Source: Candidatus Levyibacteriota bacterium
GTDB taxonomy: Bacteria > Patescibacteria > Microgenomatia > Levybacterales > UBA12049
Direction of reading: 5' to 3'
DNA: 64,000 bases
Assembly (NCBI GenBank): GCA_016186625.1
Contig: JACPLG010000007.1
Span: forward strand, 1 to 64,000
The notes under the pieces were generated by a model. That model was not told where the DNA came from and did not search any database. It was given only the letters and a program-made list of their open reading frames with translations. The position numbers and the translations under genes were made by a program. Within the stretch, counting starts at the first letter, position 1, and the number at the start of each line of letters is the position of its first letter. Shown piece by piece: positions 25,196 through 31,454 of the stretch.

Positions 25196-25320
25196 TAAGA
25201 TTAGACGGTAGATGATAGATAATTGAAGATAGAATTTTTGAAGATAGAAGATTGAGGATGGATCGATTTTCTATTTTCCATATCCAAATTCCTACTTTCT
25301 ATGTTCTATTTTCTATCGTC
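25196..25320. repeat. Palindromic repeat, family P
   Basis: Left half AGACGGTAGATGATAGATAA, GAAGATAGAATTTTTGAAG; right half CGATTTTCTATTTTCCATAT and TTTCTATGTTCTATTTTCTA. It runs into the last codons of the following minus-strand gene. Confidence 0.7.
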
Positions 25321-25652
25321 GAACTCTCCGTCAGGGTTTTGGCAGTTGAAATTGCTGAGTCAATATTGCCCTGTCTTATAAAATCCCGCATTTGATTTAA
25401 AACCTGGTCTCTTTTTTCATCAGTTGCTTTTTCAAGCTCATCAAGATAAACTTTCTCAGCCTCAGGATATTTTTGTCCCAAGTTTTTAAGCTTTTGCAAA
25501 AGATCAGCCTGGTCTTTTATAGGAAGAACGGCAAGGAAATCACGGGCCAGTTGCTGAGCCGCCCCAGCCTCAATTTTATTACTCTTAAGATGCTCGATAA
25601 TAAGTTGGAGCAACTCTTTTTTTACTTCTTCAACCTCTTGCGTAATATCCAC
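25299..25652 (-). CDS. Small helical cytosolic protein of unknown function
   Basis: 117 residues, entirely helical and charged (VDITQEVEEVKKELLQLIIE, QQLARDFLAVLPIKDQADLLQKLKNLGQKYPEAEKVY). The start codon is GTG at 25650-25652; there is no in-frame ATG near it. The middle resembles small CPR proteins annotated only as hypothetical. The final residues (SSTIENRT) derive from repeat P, so the natural C-terminus has probably been replaced by repeat-encoded codons. There are family S repeats directly upstream. Confidence 0.6.
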   Translation of the reverse strand: MDITQEVEEVKKELLQLIIEHLKSNKIEAGAAQQLARDFLAVLPIKDQADLLQKLKNLGQKYPEAEKVYLDELEKATDEKRDQVLNQMRDFIRQGNIDSAISTAKTLTESSTIENRT

Positions 25653-25661
25653 ACATTTATT

Positions 25662-25838
25662 TTACCAGAAAACTCGGAAAACTCAGAGTTCCGGAAATTC
25701 AGGTAACCAGAAAATCTGATAAGCTAAAAGTGTGGTGCGAGATGTTACAGATCTGGAGATCTGGTACATTCTGATTCTCTGATTTTCTGACAATCTGAGT
25801 AATCACCTGAGTATTCTGAACTATTTGTCTTGACGTTC
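25662..25838. repeat. Palindromic repeat, family S, ORF-less copy
   Basis: Left arm CCAGAAAACTCGGAAAACTC, right arm TCTGATTTTCTGACAATCTG and CACCTGAGTATTCTGAAC, with GATCTGGAGATCTGGTACAT in between. The copy has no coding sequence and ends at the -35 of the next promoter. Confidence 0.75.
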
Positions 25839-25858
25839 GAGTTCACTTGAGATACATT
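25830..25858 (+). promoter_or_regulatory. Leaderless-type promoter
   Basis: TTGACG (25830-25835), 17 bp, TACATT (25853-25858), 6 nt, ATG 25865. Confidence 0.7.
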
Positions 25859-25864
25859 AGAGAT

Positions 25865-26440
25865 ATGGAAAATGAAACTGAGGGAAAAGAGTTTGAAAGG
25901 AGGGAAGAGGCACCAACTTCAAGCAGTACTCTTCCCCATGAGCATGAGCATAGCCTCAAAACCCTTCTTTCCTGGTCTGCTCCGGGACGTCCTTTTAAAG
26001 CTAGGTCAAAGCAATTTTATATGACCGCACTCCTTATTGCCTTTTTTATTGAAGTAATACTTTTCTTATTTTCTCAGTACATGCTTATGTTTGTTGTTGC
26101 ATCTCTGGTCTTTGTAGGATTTGCTTTTGCCTACGTTCCTCCCAAGAATTTTCATTATAGAATTTCAACTGAAGGACTTATGATTGAAGACCATTTTTAT
26201 ATCTGGCATGAGCTTTATGATTTTTATTTTACAAAAAGACAAGGTGTTGAAGTATTAAATATTAGGACTAAAAGCATTTTCCCGGGAATTCTAACAATCT
26301 CCTTGGGGGATGTTACAAAAGAGCACGTAAAGGATGTTTTGCTTAGATATCTGCCTTTTAGAGAGTATATTAAGCCTACTTTTCTTGAAAGATCTGGAGA
26401 TTGGCTCAGCCGCAATTTCCCCCTTGAAAGACCCCAATAA
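25865..26440 (+). CDS. Membrane protein with two TM helices and a soluble C-terminal domain
   Basis: 191 residues from ATG 25865; an upstream TTG lies within the promoter. The N-terminus is acidic, then two closely spaced TM helices (about 54-74 and 76-94). A C-terminal domain follows with RISTEGLMIEDHFYIWHELYDFYFTKRQGVEVLNIRTK, reading like a PH-like (bPH) membrane-associated domain. Similar small proteins are common in CPR genomes with no known role. A canonical promoter 6 nt before the ATG implies a leaderless single-gene transcript. It is followed by tRNA-Ser(GGA) on the other strand. Confidence 0.65.
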   Translation: MENETEGKEFERREEAPTSSSTLPHEHEHSLKTLLSWSAPGRPFKARSKQFYMTALLIAFFIEVILFLFSQYMLMFVVASLVFVGFAFAYVPPKNFHYRISTEGLMIEDHFYIWHELYDFYFTKRQGVEVLNIRTKSIFPGILTISLGDVTKEHVKDVLLRYLPFREYIKPTFLERSGDWLSRNFPLERPQ

Positions 26441-26467
26441 ATTTGTTTACGTTGAGCCTGCGAAGTG

Positions 26468-26554
26468 CGGAGGGGGCGGGATTTGAACCCGCGATATCCT
26501 TGCGGATATACCTGCTCTCCAAGCAAGCGCACTAGGCCACTATGCGACCCCTCC
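26468..26554 (-). tRNA. tRNA-Ser(GGA)
   Basis: 87 nt on the minus strand. Acceptor GGAGGGG/CCCCTCC, discriminator G. Anticodon loop TTGGAGA with stem CTTGC/GCAGG. Long variable arm (TATATCCGCAAGGATATC) and T-loop TTCAAAT. Confidence 0.93.
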
Positions 26555-26563
26555 AAAATGAAT

Positions 26564-26995
26564 TTAAAATTTCAAATTTAAAATTTTCTTGGCTTCTTCC
26601 CAGACTTTTTTATCCGAGGGATAAGTAAGTCTTTTTGAAACATCATTATAATCAATCCACTCAACTTTCTCCATCTCCCAATCATGATTCTCCGTGTTTC
26701 CTGAAATATATCTCATTATGAAAAAATATACCGTTTTTTTAACTTTCTCTCCTTCCCATAGGTACCAGTAAGTAGAGGGGGCTAGCGATTTCTCAATTTT
26801 AGCCTCAATTCCCGTCTCTTCCTTAACTTCTCTAATGGCAGTTTCCTCTTTTGTTTGATCTTTATTACCTCTGTGGTCTCCAATCAGTCCTTTTGGAAAA
26901 ACCCAGCCGTGATGGCCGGAATGCTGGCAAACAAGAATCTTAATTCCTCTATTTTTTTTGTAAACAATCCCACCAGCTGAAAATTCAAATTTCAT
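26564..26995 (-). CDS. NUDIX hydrolase
   Basis: 143 residues from ATG 26993-26995; further upstream the frame runs into tRNA-Ser(CGA). NUDIX enzymes hydrolyse nucleoside diphosphates linked to another group. The Nudix box is present: GX5EX7REUXEEXGU as G-DHRGNKDQTKEETAIREVKEETGI, with the REVKEETG core intact. The start FEFSAGGIVYKKNRGIKILVCQHSGHHGWVFPKG matches Ap4A-hydrolase/MutT-like proteins. Substrate not determinable. It sits in 60 bp of room between two tRNA genes on the same strand and may be co-transcribed with them. Confidence 0.88.
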   Translation of the reverse strand: MKFEFSAGGIVYKKNRGIKILVCQHSGHHGWVFPKGLIGDHRGNKDQTKEETAIREVKEETGIEAKIEKSLAPSTYWYLWEGEKVKKTVYFFIMRYISGNTENHDWEMEKVEWIDYNDVSKRLTYPSDKKVWEEAKKILNLKF

Positions 26996-27001
26996 ACTTT
27001 G

Positions 27002-27088
27002 CGGTGGGAGAGGGATTTGGACCCCCGTGAGATTTTCATCTCGCATGGTTTTCGAAACCAGCCTGTTAGACCACTCCAGCACCCCACC
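27002..27088 (-). tRNA. tRNA-Ser(CGA)
   Basis: 87 nt on the minus strand. Acceptor GGTGGGG with TCCCACC (one G-T pair). Anticodon loop TTCGAAA, anticodon CGA; the outermost stem pair is a C-T mismatch. Long variable arm CGAGATGAAAATCTCAC. T-loop TCCAAAT has C where the T of the TTC motif is usual, a mild deviation. Confidence 0.88.
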
Positions 27089-27113
27089 TGTTTACATTGA
27101 GTTTTTCGAAATG

Positions 27114-27187
27114 CACCCTCGAATGGATTCGAACCATCGACCTTAGCGTCCGCAACGCTACGCTCTATCCAACTGAGCTACGAGGGC
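27114..27187 (-). tRNA. tRNA-Arg(GCG)
   Basis: 74 nt on the minus strand. Acceptor GCCCTCG with CGAGGGT, anticodon stem TAGCG/CGCTA with loop TTGCGGA (anticodon GCG), T-loop TTCGAAT. In bacteria CGN is usually read by ACG (inosine), so an unmodified GCG anticodon is somewhat unusual. Confidence 0.9.
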
Positions 27188-27257
27188 AAGTATACATATT
27201 TTAGTCGATTATCTGAGGCTAAGCAAGTTTAAATTACCGAACATAAGCGGACTTGGG

Positions 27258-27347
27258 CGGAGGAGGTGGGATTAGAACACACGCGAGTCTTATTCAGGAT
27301 CAAGGGTTTAGAAAAACCTCGCAATGGAACTACTATGCGACTCCTCC
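27258..27347 (-). pseudogene. Degenerate class II tRNA (Ser-like relic)
   Basis: 90 nt on the minus strand with a perfect acceptor stem GGAGGAG/CTCCTCC and a 5' part (TCGCATAGT) similar to tRNA-Ser(GGA). The D-loop lacks the conserved GG. The anticodon stem (AGGTT/ACCCT around TTTCTAA) has a mismatch, so the anticodon is ambiguous (UCU or, one base shifted, CUA). The T-arm has a mismatch and the loop TTCTAAT lacks the conserved purine. Probably a decaying tRNA-Ser duplicate. Confidence 0.6.
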
Positions 27348-27416
27348 TCAAAAGACGACTAGATAGTTGAGTAATTATACACCATGAGAGCCTTGTTTGC
27401 GACCTGTCAATAAATA

Positions 27417-27444
27417 TTGAAGTGAGTTAGCAATTGCTTATAAT
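27417..27444 (+). promoter_or_regulatory. Leaderless-type promoter
   Basis: TTGAAG (27417-27422), 16 bp, TATAAT (27439-27444), 6 nt, ATG 27451. Confidence 0.75.
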
Positions 27445-27450
27445 GTTGAT

Positions 27451-28947
27451 ATGCTTAAAAAATTTTCAATAAGCCTCAGGATAAGATTACTGATCTCAAT
27501 TGCAGTAGCTTCCTTAGTTATCGCTCCACAAATCGTTGCATTTCTAATTACTCCAAGTATGTACGTATTTAATGGCATAAACACAATTTCTAATTTCAAC
27601 GATGTTGAAGGAGTTTACTTCTCAGTGATTAAACAGTCTTCTGAGGGTGGCTTCAAATATATTAATCAATTTGACTTTGGCTCAACCCCATTTTTTCTTT
27701 ACCCCGTTTATTTAGTCCTCGGAAAAATTGCAGCACTTGGTAATTTATCAATACCATTTGTATACCACCTGTCTTCTCTCATTCTCTCTTTCACTTTTTC
27801 TATGTTCCTCTTTAAGTTTTTATCCCTATTTTTCACTAAAGTCAAAGAAGTATTTTTAGCCTTTTTATTAATTAATTTTGGTGGAGTATTGTTAATGATT
27901 GTTCCCGAAGCTAATGTTTTTGTTAGCTACACCTTCCCGCATTTTATAGTTGCTCAGATGTCTCTTTTTATATCCATCTATTTTCTAATAAGATATGCTT
28001 CTTATCAAAACCCCCTGAACCTATTTGTCATTTTTTTTGCAACTTTTATCCTTTCTATGGTTCATCCCTGGATGAGTCTTCTTTTAGGAGTTTCATATTT
28101 TATATGGGCAACTTACTTATTCCAGAGAAACGGTAATCCTAGATATTATTTGCCAATGATTGCAATCCTAGCCGCTTCAGTTCCTTGGCTGTATTTTTAT
28201 AGTTCAAATGTTTTTTGGACAACATTTCCCTTAAAGTCAAAAATAGTTTTGTTGCCTCTCATTTTCGGGCCCTTTTTATTCCTGGCAATACTAGGTCTGT
28301 TTAATATTAAATTCAAGAAGAAAATAGACTCTTTCATATTCTTAAGAATTTGGCTTTTAACTCAAGTTGTCTTCATGTATCTTCCTTTTGCATTCCAAAG
28401 GAGGTTTTCTGAAGGAATCTCTGTACCAATTGCAATCTTTGCTGTATTAGGCATAAAGAAACTGATAAATTTCCATGCTCCTTCTAAGCCACTAATAGTT
28501 ATAACTCTGCCATTTTTATTTACCTTCATTTTTGTCTATCCTTTAATTAATATTTTCTGGTTAATAGATAATAAAGATGTATACAAAACTCCCGGAGAAA
28601 TAAATGCAGCTAAATACCTAGATCAAAATGGTGGGTTTGATAAAAGAATTTTATCTTCTCCTTACAATGGTAATTTCATTGCAGGAAGGGCGAAAATCTC
28701 AGTTTACCTAGGCCATGGAACACAAACACCTAATTTTGACCAAAAATTGATTATTACTGCCAGTTTCTATAAAGGAGAAACGAGTAAAAAGGAAAGGGAG
28801 GAATTTCTTAAGAAAGAAAGCATTTGTTATATTTACGTAGGTCCTCAAGAAACTCAAGTTCTAAAGATAAACTTAGATAAAGAGACGTACATTCAGAAGG
28901 TTTTCCATGAAAATGAAATCTCTTTGTATAAACTCAAAATCTGTTAG
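27451..28947 (+). CDS. Polytopic membrane protein, putative GT-C-like
   Basis: 498 residues with ~11 TM helices and a soluble C-terminal ~120 residues. An acidic extracytoplasmic loop after TM1 (NDVEGVYFSVIKQ) and the late motif YLGHGTQTPNFDQK resemble uncharacterised GT-C-type membrane proteins, in which GHGxxTP(x)nK-like strings occur near the C-terminal domain. Glycosyl transfer to surface polymers is plausible but not shown. It is a single-gene unit with its own canonical promoter placed 6 nt before the ATG. It ends 5 bp before the convergent phosphatase-like gene. Confidence 0.6.
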   Translation: MLKKFSISLRIRLLISIAVASLVIAPQIVAFLITPSMYVFNGINTISNFNDVEGVYFSVIKQSSEGGFKYINQFDFGSTPFFLYPVYLVLGKIAALGNLSIPFVYHLSSLILSFTFSMFLFKFLSLFFTKVKEVFLAFLLINFGGVLLMIVPEANVFVSYTFPHFIVAQMSLFISIYFLIRYASYQNPLNLFVIFFATFILSMVHPWMSLLLGVSYFIWATYLFQRNGNPRYYLPMIAILAASVPWLYFYSSNVFWTTFPLKSKIVLLPLIFGPFLFLAILGLFNIKFKKKIDSFIFLRIWLLTQVVFMYLPFAFQRRFSEGISVPIAIFAVLGIKKLINFHAPSKPLIVITLPFLFTFIFVYPLINIFWLIDNKDVYKTPGEINAAKYLDQNGGFDKRILSSPYNGNFIAGRAKISVYLGHGTQTPNFDQKLIITASFYKGETSKKEREEFLKKESICYIYVGPQETQVLKINLDKETYIQKVFHENEISLYKLKIC

Positions 28948-28952
28948 TTTTT

Positions 28953-29513
28953 TTAGACCTCGTATTTATAGATTTTGGCTCTCTCGTGTTCGAATGAGGA
29001 CATCTGAAGTTGCGTCATTTTTTCAAAATAGCGCCTAATGGGCCGAAGGCTGTTTCCCGAAGCGCAGATAAAAATGACGTCATTTTGCCAGACGTTTTGA
29101 AGAAGCTCTTTGAGAAACTCTAAAACTCTTTCTTCAACCTGTTTTAGGCTCTCGCCTCCCGGAGGAGGAGTGTCATAGCCCCTGTGCCAGGCTGGATATT
29201 CTTTGGGGTAAAGCTCGGCTGTTTTTTTCTTACTTTTTCCGGTAAGATCCCCATAATCCCTCTCTCTAATTCTTGGATCTGCAACTACAACTTCTGTTCC
29301 GCCGTGTGGCTCTAAGACAATTTCCAGGGTGTGCTTTGTCCGTTTATTTGGAGCGCAAAATGCCTTGGTAACTTTTTCTTTTTTTAGCTCGTCTCTTATT
29401 TTTTTTGCTTCCTCCAAACCTTGTGGCGTTAAATCCGGGTCGCGGCGTCCTGAAAAAATGCCGTCTTTGTTGTCTGTTGTCTGGGCATGACGGAAAACAA
29501 ATAATTTTGCCAT
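28953..29513 (-). CDS. Histidine-phosphatase-superfamily protein lacking the second catalytic His
   Basis: 186 residues. The superfamily includes phosphoglycerate mutase and broad phosphatases. Seen: FRHAQTTDN (H9 of the RHG/RHA motif), the conserved RIRERDYGDL loop (Arg/Glu), and PPPGGESLKQVEERV. The motif that normally reads AHGNSLR is ICASGNSLRP here (S152 in place of the second catalytic His). In PGAM-type enzymes that His is needed for phospho-transfer, so the protein may be inactive, altered in activity, or regulatory. Length and the rest fit the 2,3-bisphosphoglycerate-type mutase branch. Bounded upstream by a family C repeat. Confidence 0.82.
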   Translation of the reverse strand: MAKLFVFRHAQTTDNKDGIFSGRRDPDLTPQGLEEAKKIRDELKKEKVTKAFCAPNKRTKHTLEIVLEPHGGTEVVVADPRIRERDYGDLTGKSKKKTAELYPKEYPAWHRGYDTPPPGGESLKQVEERVLEFLKELLQNVWQNDVIFICASGNSLRPIRRYFEKMTQLQMSSFEHERAKIYKYEV

Positions 29514-29519
29514 GATATA

Positions 29520-29594
29520 TTAGGGTGTAGGGCGTAGGTGGTAGGGTGTAGTTCGAATCAAACTAAACGCTATACGCTAAACCCTATTCGCTAA
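29520..29594. repeat. Family C repeat (AACGCTATACGCTAAACCC)
   Basis: TAGGGTGTAGGGCGTAGGTG in the left half and CTAAACGCTATACGCTAAAC in the right half form an imperfect palindrome between two divergent genes. Related words are at 16458-16505, 23405-23440, 30384-30420 and 57637-57660. Confidence 0.7.
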
Positions 29595-30383
29595 ATGAAA
29601 TTGCTTGATCTTATTTTCCCAAAATATTGTGTTAATTGCAAAAAATTCGGCGATTATCTTTGTCCTGATTGTTTTTCCCGTCTCTCATTTGATACAAAAA
29701 ATATCTGTTTGGCATGCGGAAATCCTTCTTTTGACGGTTTGACTCATCCAAGGTGCAGTAGCCGTTATCGAATAGATGGCTCATTCACAGGAGTTGTTTT
29801 TAATCCTATCTCAAAAAAGCTAATTTATCAATTCAAATACAAGCCTTATTTATCCGGTTTGTCATCGTTTTTAACAGATTTACTTTATGAATCTCTTATT
29901 CAAAATGAAGAGTTTAATAAGGTTCTTCGTTTGCCATTGATGCTTGTTCCAATTCCTCTTAGCCCGAAACGATTTAAAAAAAGAGGATATAACCAGGCTG
30001 AAATTCTGGCAAAAAGTCTTTCCAAAAAGTTTGGTTCCCCGGTTGTTAATTACCTTGTTCGAACGAGAGAAACTCGTTCGCAAGTTGGTTTAACCAAAGA
30101 AAAGAGGAAAGAAAATGTTTCCGGCGCATTTGCATTGAGGAAAAATGTTCGGGGTCCTGCCACTCGTTTCCCTCCCGCCAGTGCTCGTTCACGAAACACT
30201 GACATCCGCGCTGTCTGGAGCCCTTCCACTCCTGTCACCCCTCACATTTTAATTGAAAATAAAAATATAATTCTAATTGACGATGTTTTGACAACTGGTT
30301 CTACTTTCTCCGAAGCTGGAAATGTTTTGAAAAGAGCTGGAGCTGCAAAAGTCTGGGCAATTGCCTTTGCAAGGGAACAATGA
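29595..30383 (+). CDS. comF: ComF-family phosphoribosyltransferase with an in-frame repeat insertion
   Basis: 262 residues. ComF proteins pair a zinc-finger-like N-terminus with a phosphoribosyltransferase fold and are needed for DNA uptake in competent bacteria. Seen: CVNCKKFGDYLCPDC and CLACGNPSFDGLTHPRC (Cys pairs), YQFKYKPY, RPLMLVPIPLSPKRFKKRGYNQAE, and the PRPP loop IILIDDVLTTGST near residue 230. Between GAFALRKN and IENKNIILIDD lies an extra ~31-residue segment (about 186-216) of Arg/Pro/Ser character. It is encoded by GC-rich repeat DNA (GGGGTCCTGCCACTCGTTTC) that recurs in intergenic DNA at 34590-34618 and 37770-37795. Both ends of the fold appear intact, so it may be functional. 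Confidence 0.85.
   Translation: MKLLDLIFPKYCVNCKKFGDYLCPDCFSRLSFDTKNICLACGNPSFDGLTHPRCSSRYRIDGSFTGVVFNPISKKLIYQFKYKPYLSGLSSFLTDLLYESLIQNEEFNKVLRLPLMLVPIPLSPKRFKKRGYNQAEILAKSLSKKFGSPVVNYLVRTRETRSQVGLTKEKRKENVSGAFALRKNVRGPATRFPPASARSRNTDIRAVWSPSTPVTPHILIENKNIILIDDVLTTGSTFSEAGNVLKRAGAAKVWAIAFAREQ
30150..30240. repeat. GC-rich repeat (family G) inside comF
   Basis: GGGGTCCTGCCACTCGTTTC matches GGGGTCCTGTCGCTCGTTTC at 37770-37789 with two differences, and the reverse complement of 34599-34615. In comF it adds about 31 codons without breaking the frame. Confidence 0.75.
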
Positions 30384-30423
30384 TCTTAGCTGTTAGCAAC
30401 TAGCTTCTAGCGTCTAGTTATTG

Positions 30424-30451
30424 TTGACTTTGGACGGCGAAATATGATAAT
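30424..30451 (+). promoter_or_regulatory. Promoter of tmRNA
   Basis: TTGACT (30424-30429), 16 bp, GATAAT (30446-30451); tmRNA 5' end 12 nt downstream, consistent with RNase P trimming. Confidence 0.7.
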
Positions 30452-30462
30452 ATACGCACATT

Positions 30463-30861
30463 GGGGATGCATCGCATCGACAAGATTAGTTCTTTAAAAA
30501 CTGCAAGCCGTCAACGATTAAAAAGACGTTAACTTTGATCAAAAATTAAATGCTATAAAAGCGTTTAAAGCTAATGTTTTGGCTTTTGCCAGAACACTTA
30601 GCGCTCCATTTGCAGCACCGGCATTAGCCTTTGCTTAAATAGAGCTGTTCATTATATCTTCCTCAGGTGAGACATTTTGAGCATAAACTTAGCCTGAGAA
30701 ACTGTAAGGAAGGCGGTTAGGTCCTTATTGTATTTATAACCTCGGCTCTTTTTATGGATGTTGATTTTCAAAGAAAAGAGTGATCAAAAAAATAATCAAC
30801 TATGCTTGTAGAAGTTTTTAAACGCAATTCTTGCACTCGGGATCACTTCCCGACATCTCCA
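30463..30861 (+). ncRNA. ssrA: tmRNA (transfer-messenger RNA)
   Basis: 399 nt. Rescues stalled ribosomes together with SmpB, whose gene is adjacent and convergent. The 5' GGGGATG pairs with 3' CATCTCC, followed by discriminator A and an encoded CA. The T-arm is CTCGGGATCACTTCCCGA. The tag-reading frame starts at the likely resume codon GCT 30570 and gives a 22-residue tag beginning ANVLAFARTL and ending APALAFA, then TAA at 30636. Tags usually end LAA or ALA, so the LAFA end is slightly unusual. Pseudoknot-like GC stems lie between the tag and the 3' end. Confidence 0.9.
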
Positions 30862-30867
30862 CAAAAA

Positions 30868-30894
30868 GCCCTGACATAGTGTTCAGGGTTTTTT
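30868..30894. terminator. Bidirectional intrinsic terminator between ssrA and smpB
   Basis: Stem CCCTGA-CA/TGTTCAGGG with T6 on the plus strand and a T5 run (from AAAAAG at 30863-30867) on the minus strand. The smpB stop codon is inside it. Confidence 0.8.
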
Positions 30895-31342
30895 ATTGGG
30901 ATCCTGCGAGTTCTTGTTCTATATCTCGATTAAGATCTGCTCTTTTTTTAGCCTCTTTTTTGTCATATTGGCGTTTGCCTTTTCCAAGGCCTACCTCAAC
31001 TTTAATCAACCCGTGTTTGTCATAAAGCGAAATAGGCACCAAGCTGGTGTTTGATCCTTCAGTTTTTCCCTTGAGTGAAATTATTTCTTTTTTATGGAGC
31101 AAAAGCTTTCTGGTTCTTGTTTCCTGATAGTTTTCCGGCCGGGCGTATTCGTATGGAAAAATTTTGGCATTAATTAGATATGCCTCGCTTCCCATAATGC
31201 GAACAAAGCTTCCGGTCAGGTCCGCATGACCCATTTTAACAGCCTTAACTTCAGCTCCATTAAGATTTATGCCAGCCTCAAACTTATCCCCGATAAGATA
31301 ATCATAAAATGCGCGTCTATTAGTGATTTTCATATAGTTCAA
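30893..31342 (-). CDS. smpB: SsrA-binding protein
   Basis: 149 residues, the usual length. Binds the tRNA-like domain of tmRNA and delivers it to stalled ribosomes. Seen: TNRRAFYDYLIGDKFEAGINLNGAEVKAVK, the family start with GxxLxGxEVK; SFVRIMGSEAYLINAKI; RKLLLHKKEI; LVPISLYDKHGLIKVEVGLGKGKRQYDKK; and a basic tail ending RADLNRDIEQEL. Convergent with ssrA across a shared terminator. Upstream lies an ORF-less family N palindrome. Confidence 0.95.
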   Translation of the reverse strand: MNYMKITNRRAFYDYLIGDKFEAGINLNGAEVKAVKMGHADLTGSFVRIMGSEAYLINAKIFPYEYARPENYQETRTRKLLLHKKEIISLKGKTEGSNTSLVPISLYDKHGLIKVEVGLGKGKRQYDKKEAKKRADLNRDIEQELAGSQ

Positions 31343-31432
31343 TTGTTACATTGTTCGATTGCTGCTCGGCTTGCCTCGCTTATTGTTGAACAGTTAGCAA
31401 TTAAACAATAGAGCAATGGAGCAATTGCTTTC
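31337..31432. repeat. Palindromic repeat, family N, ORF-less copy
   Basis: Left arm CAATTGTTACATTGTTCGAT, right arm CAATAGAGCAATGGAGCAAT (reverse complement ATTGCTCCATTGCTCTATTG). It resembles the arms around the 8697-9074 gene with the gene missing. Confidence 0.75.
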
Positions 31433-31454
31433 CAATCATAGCCCAAAAGAGGGT

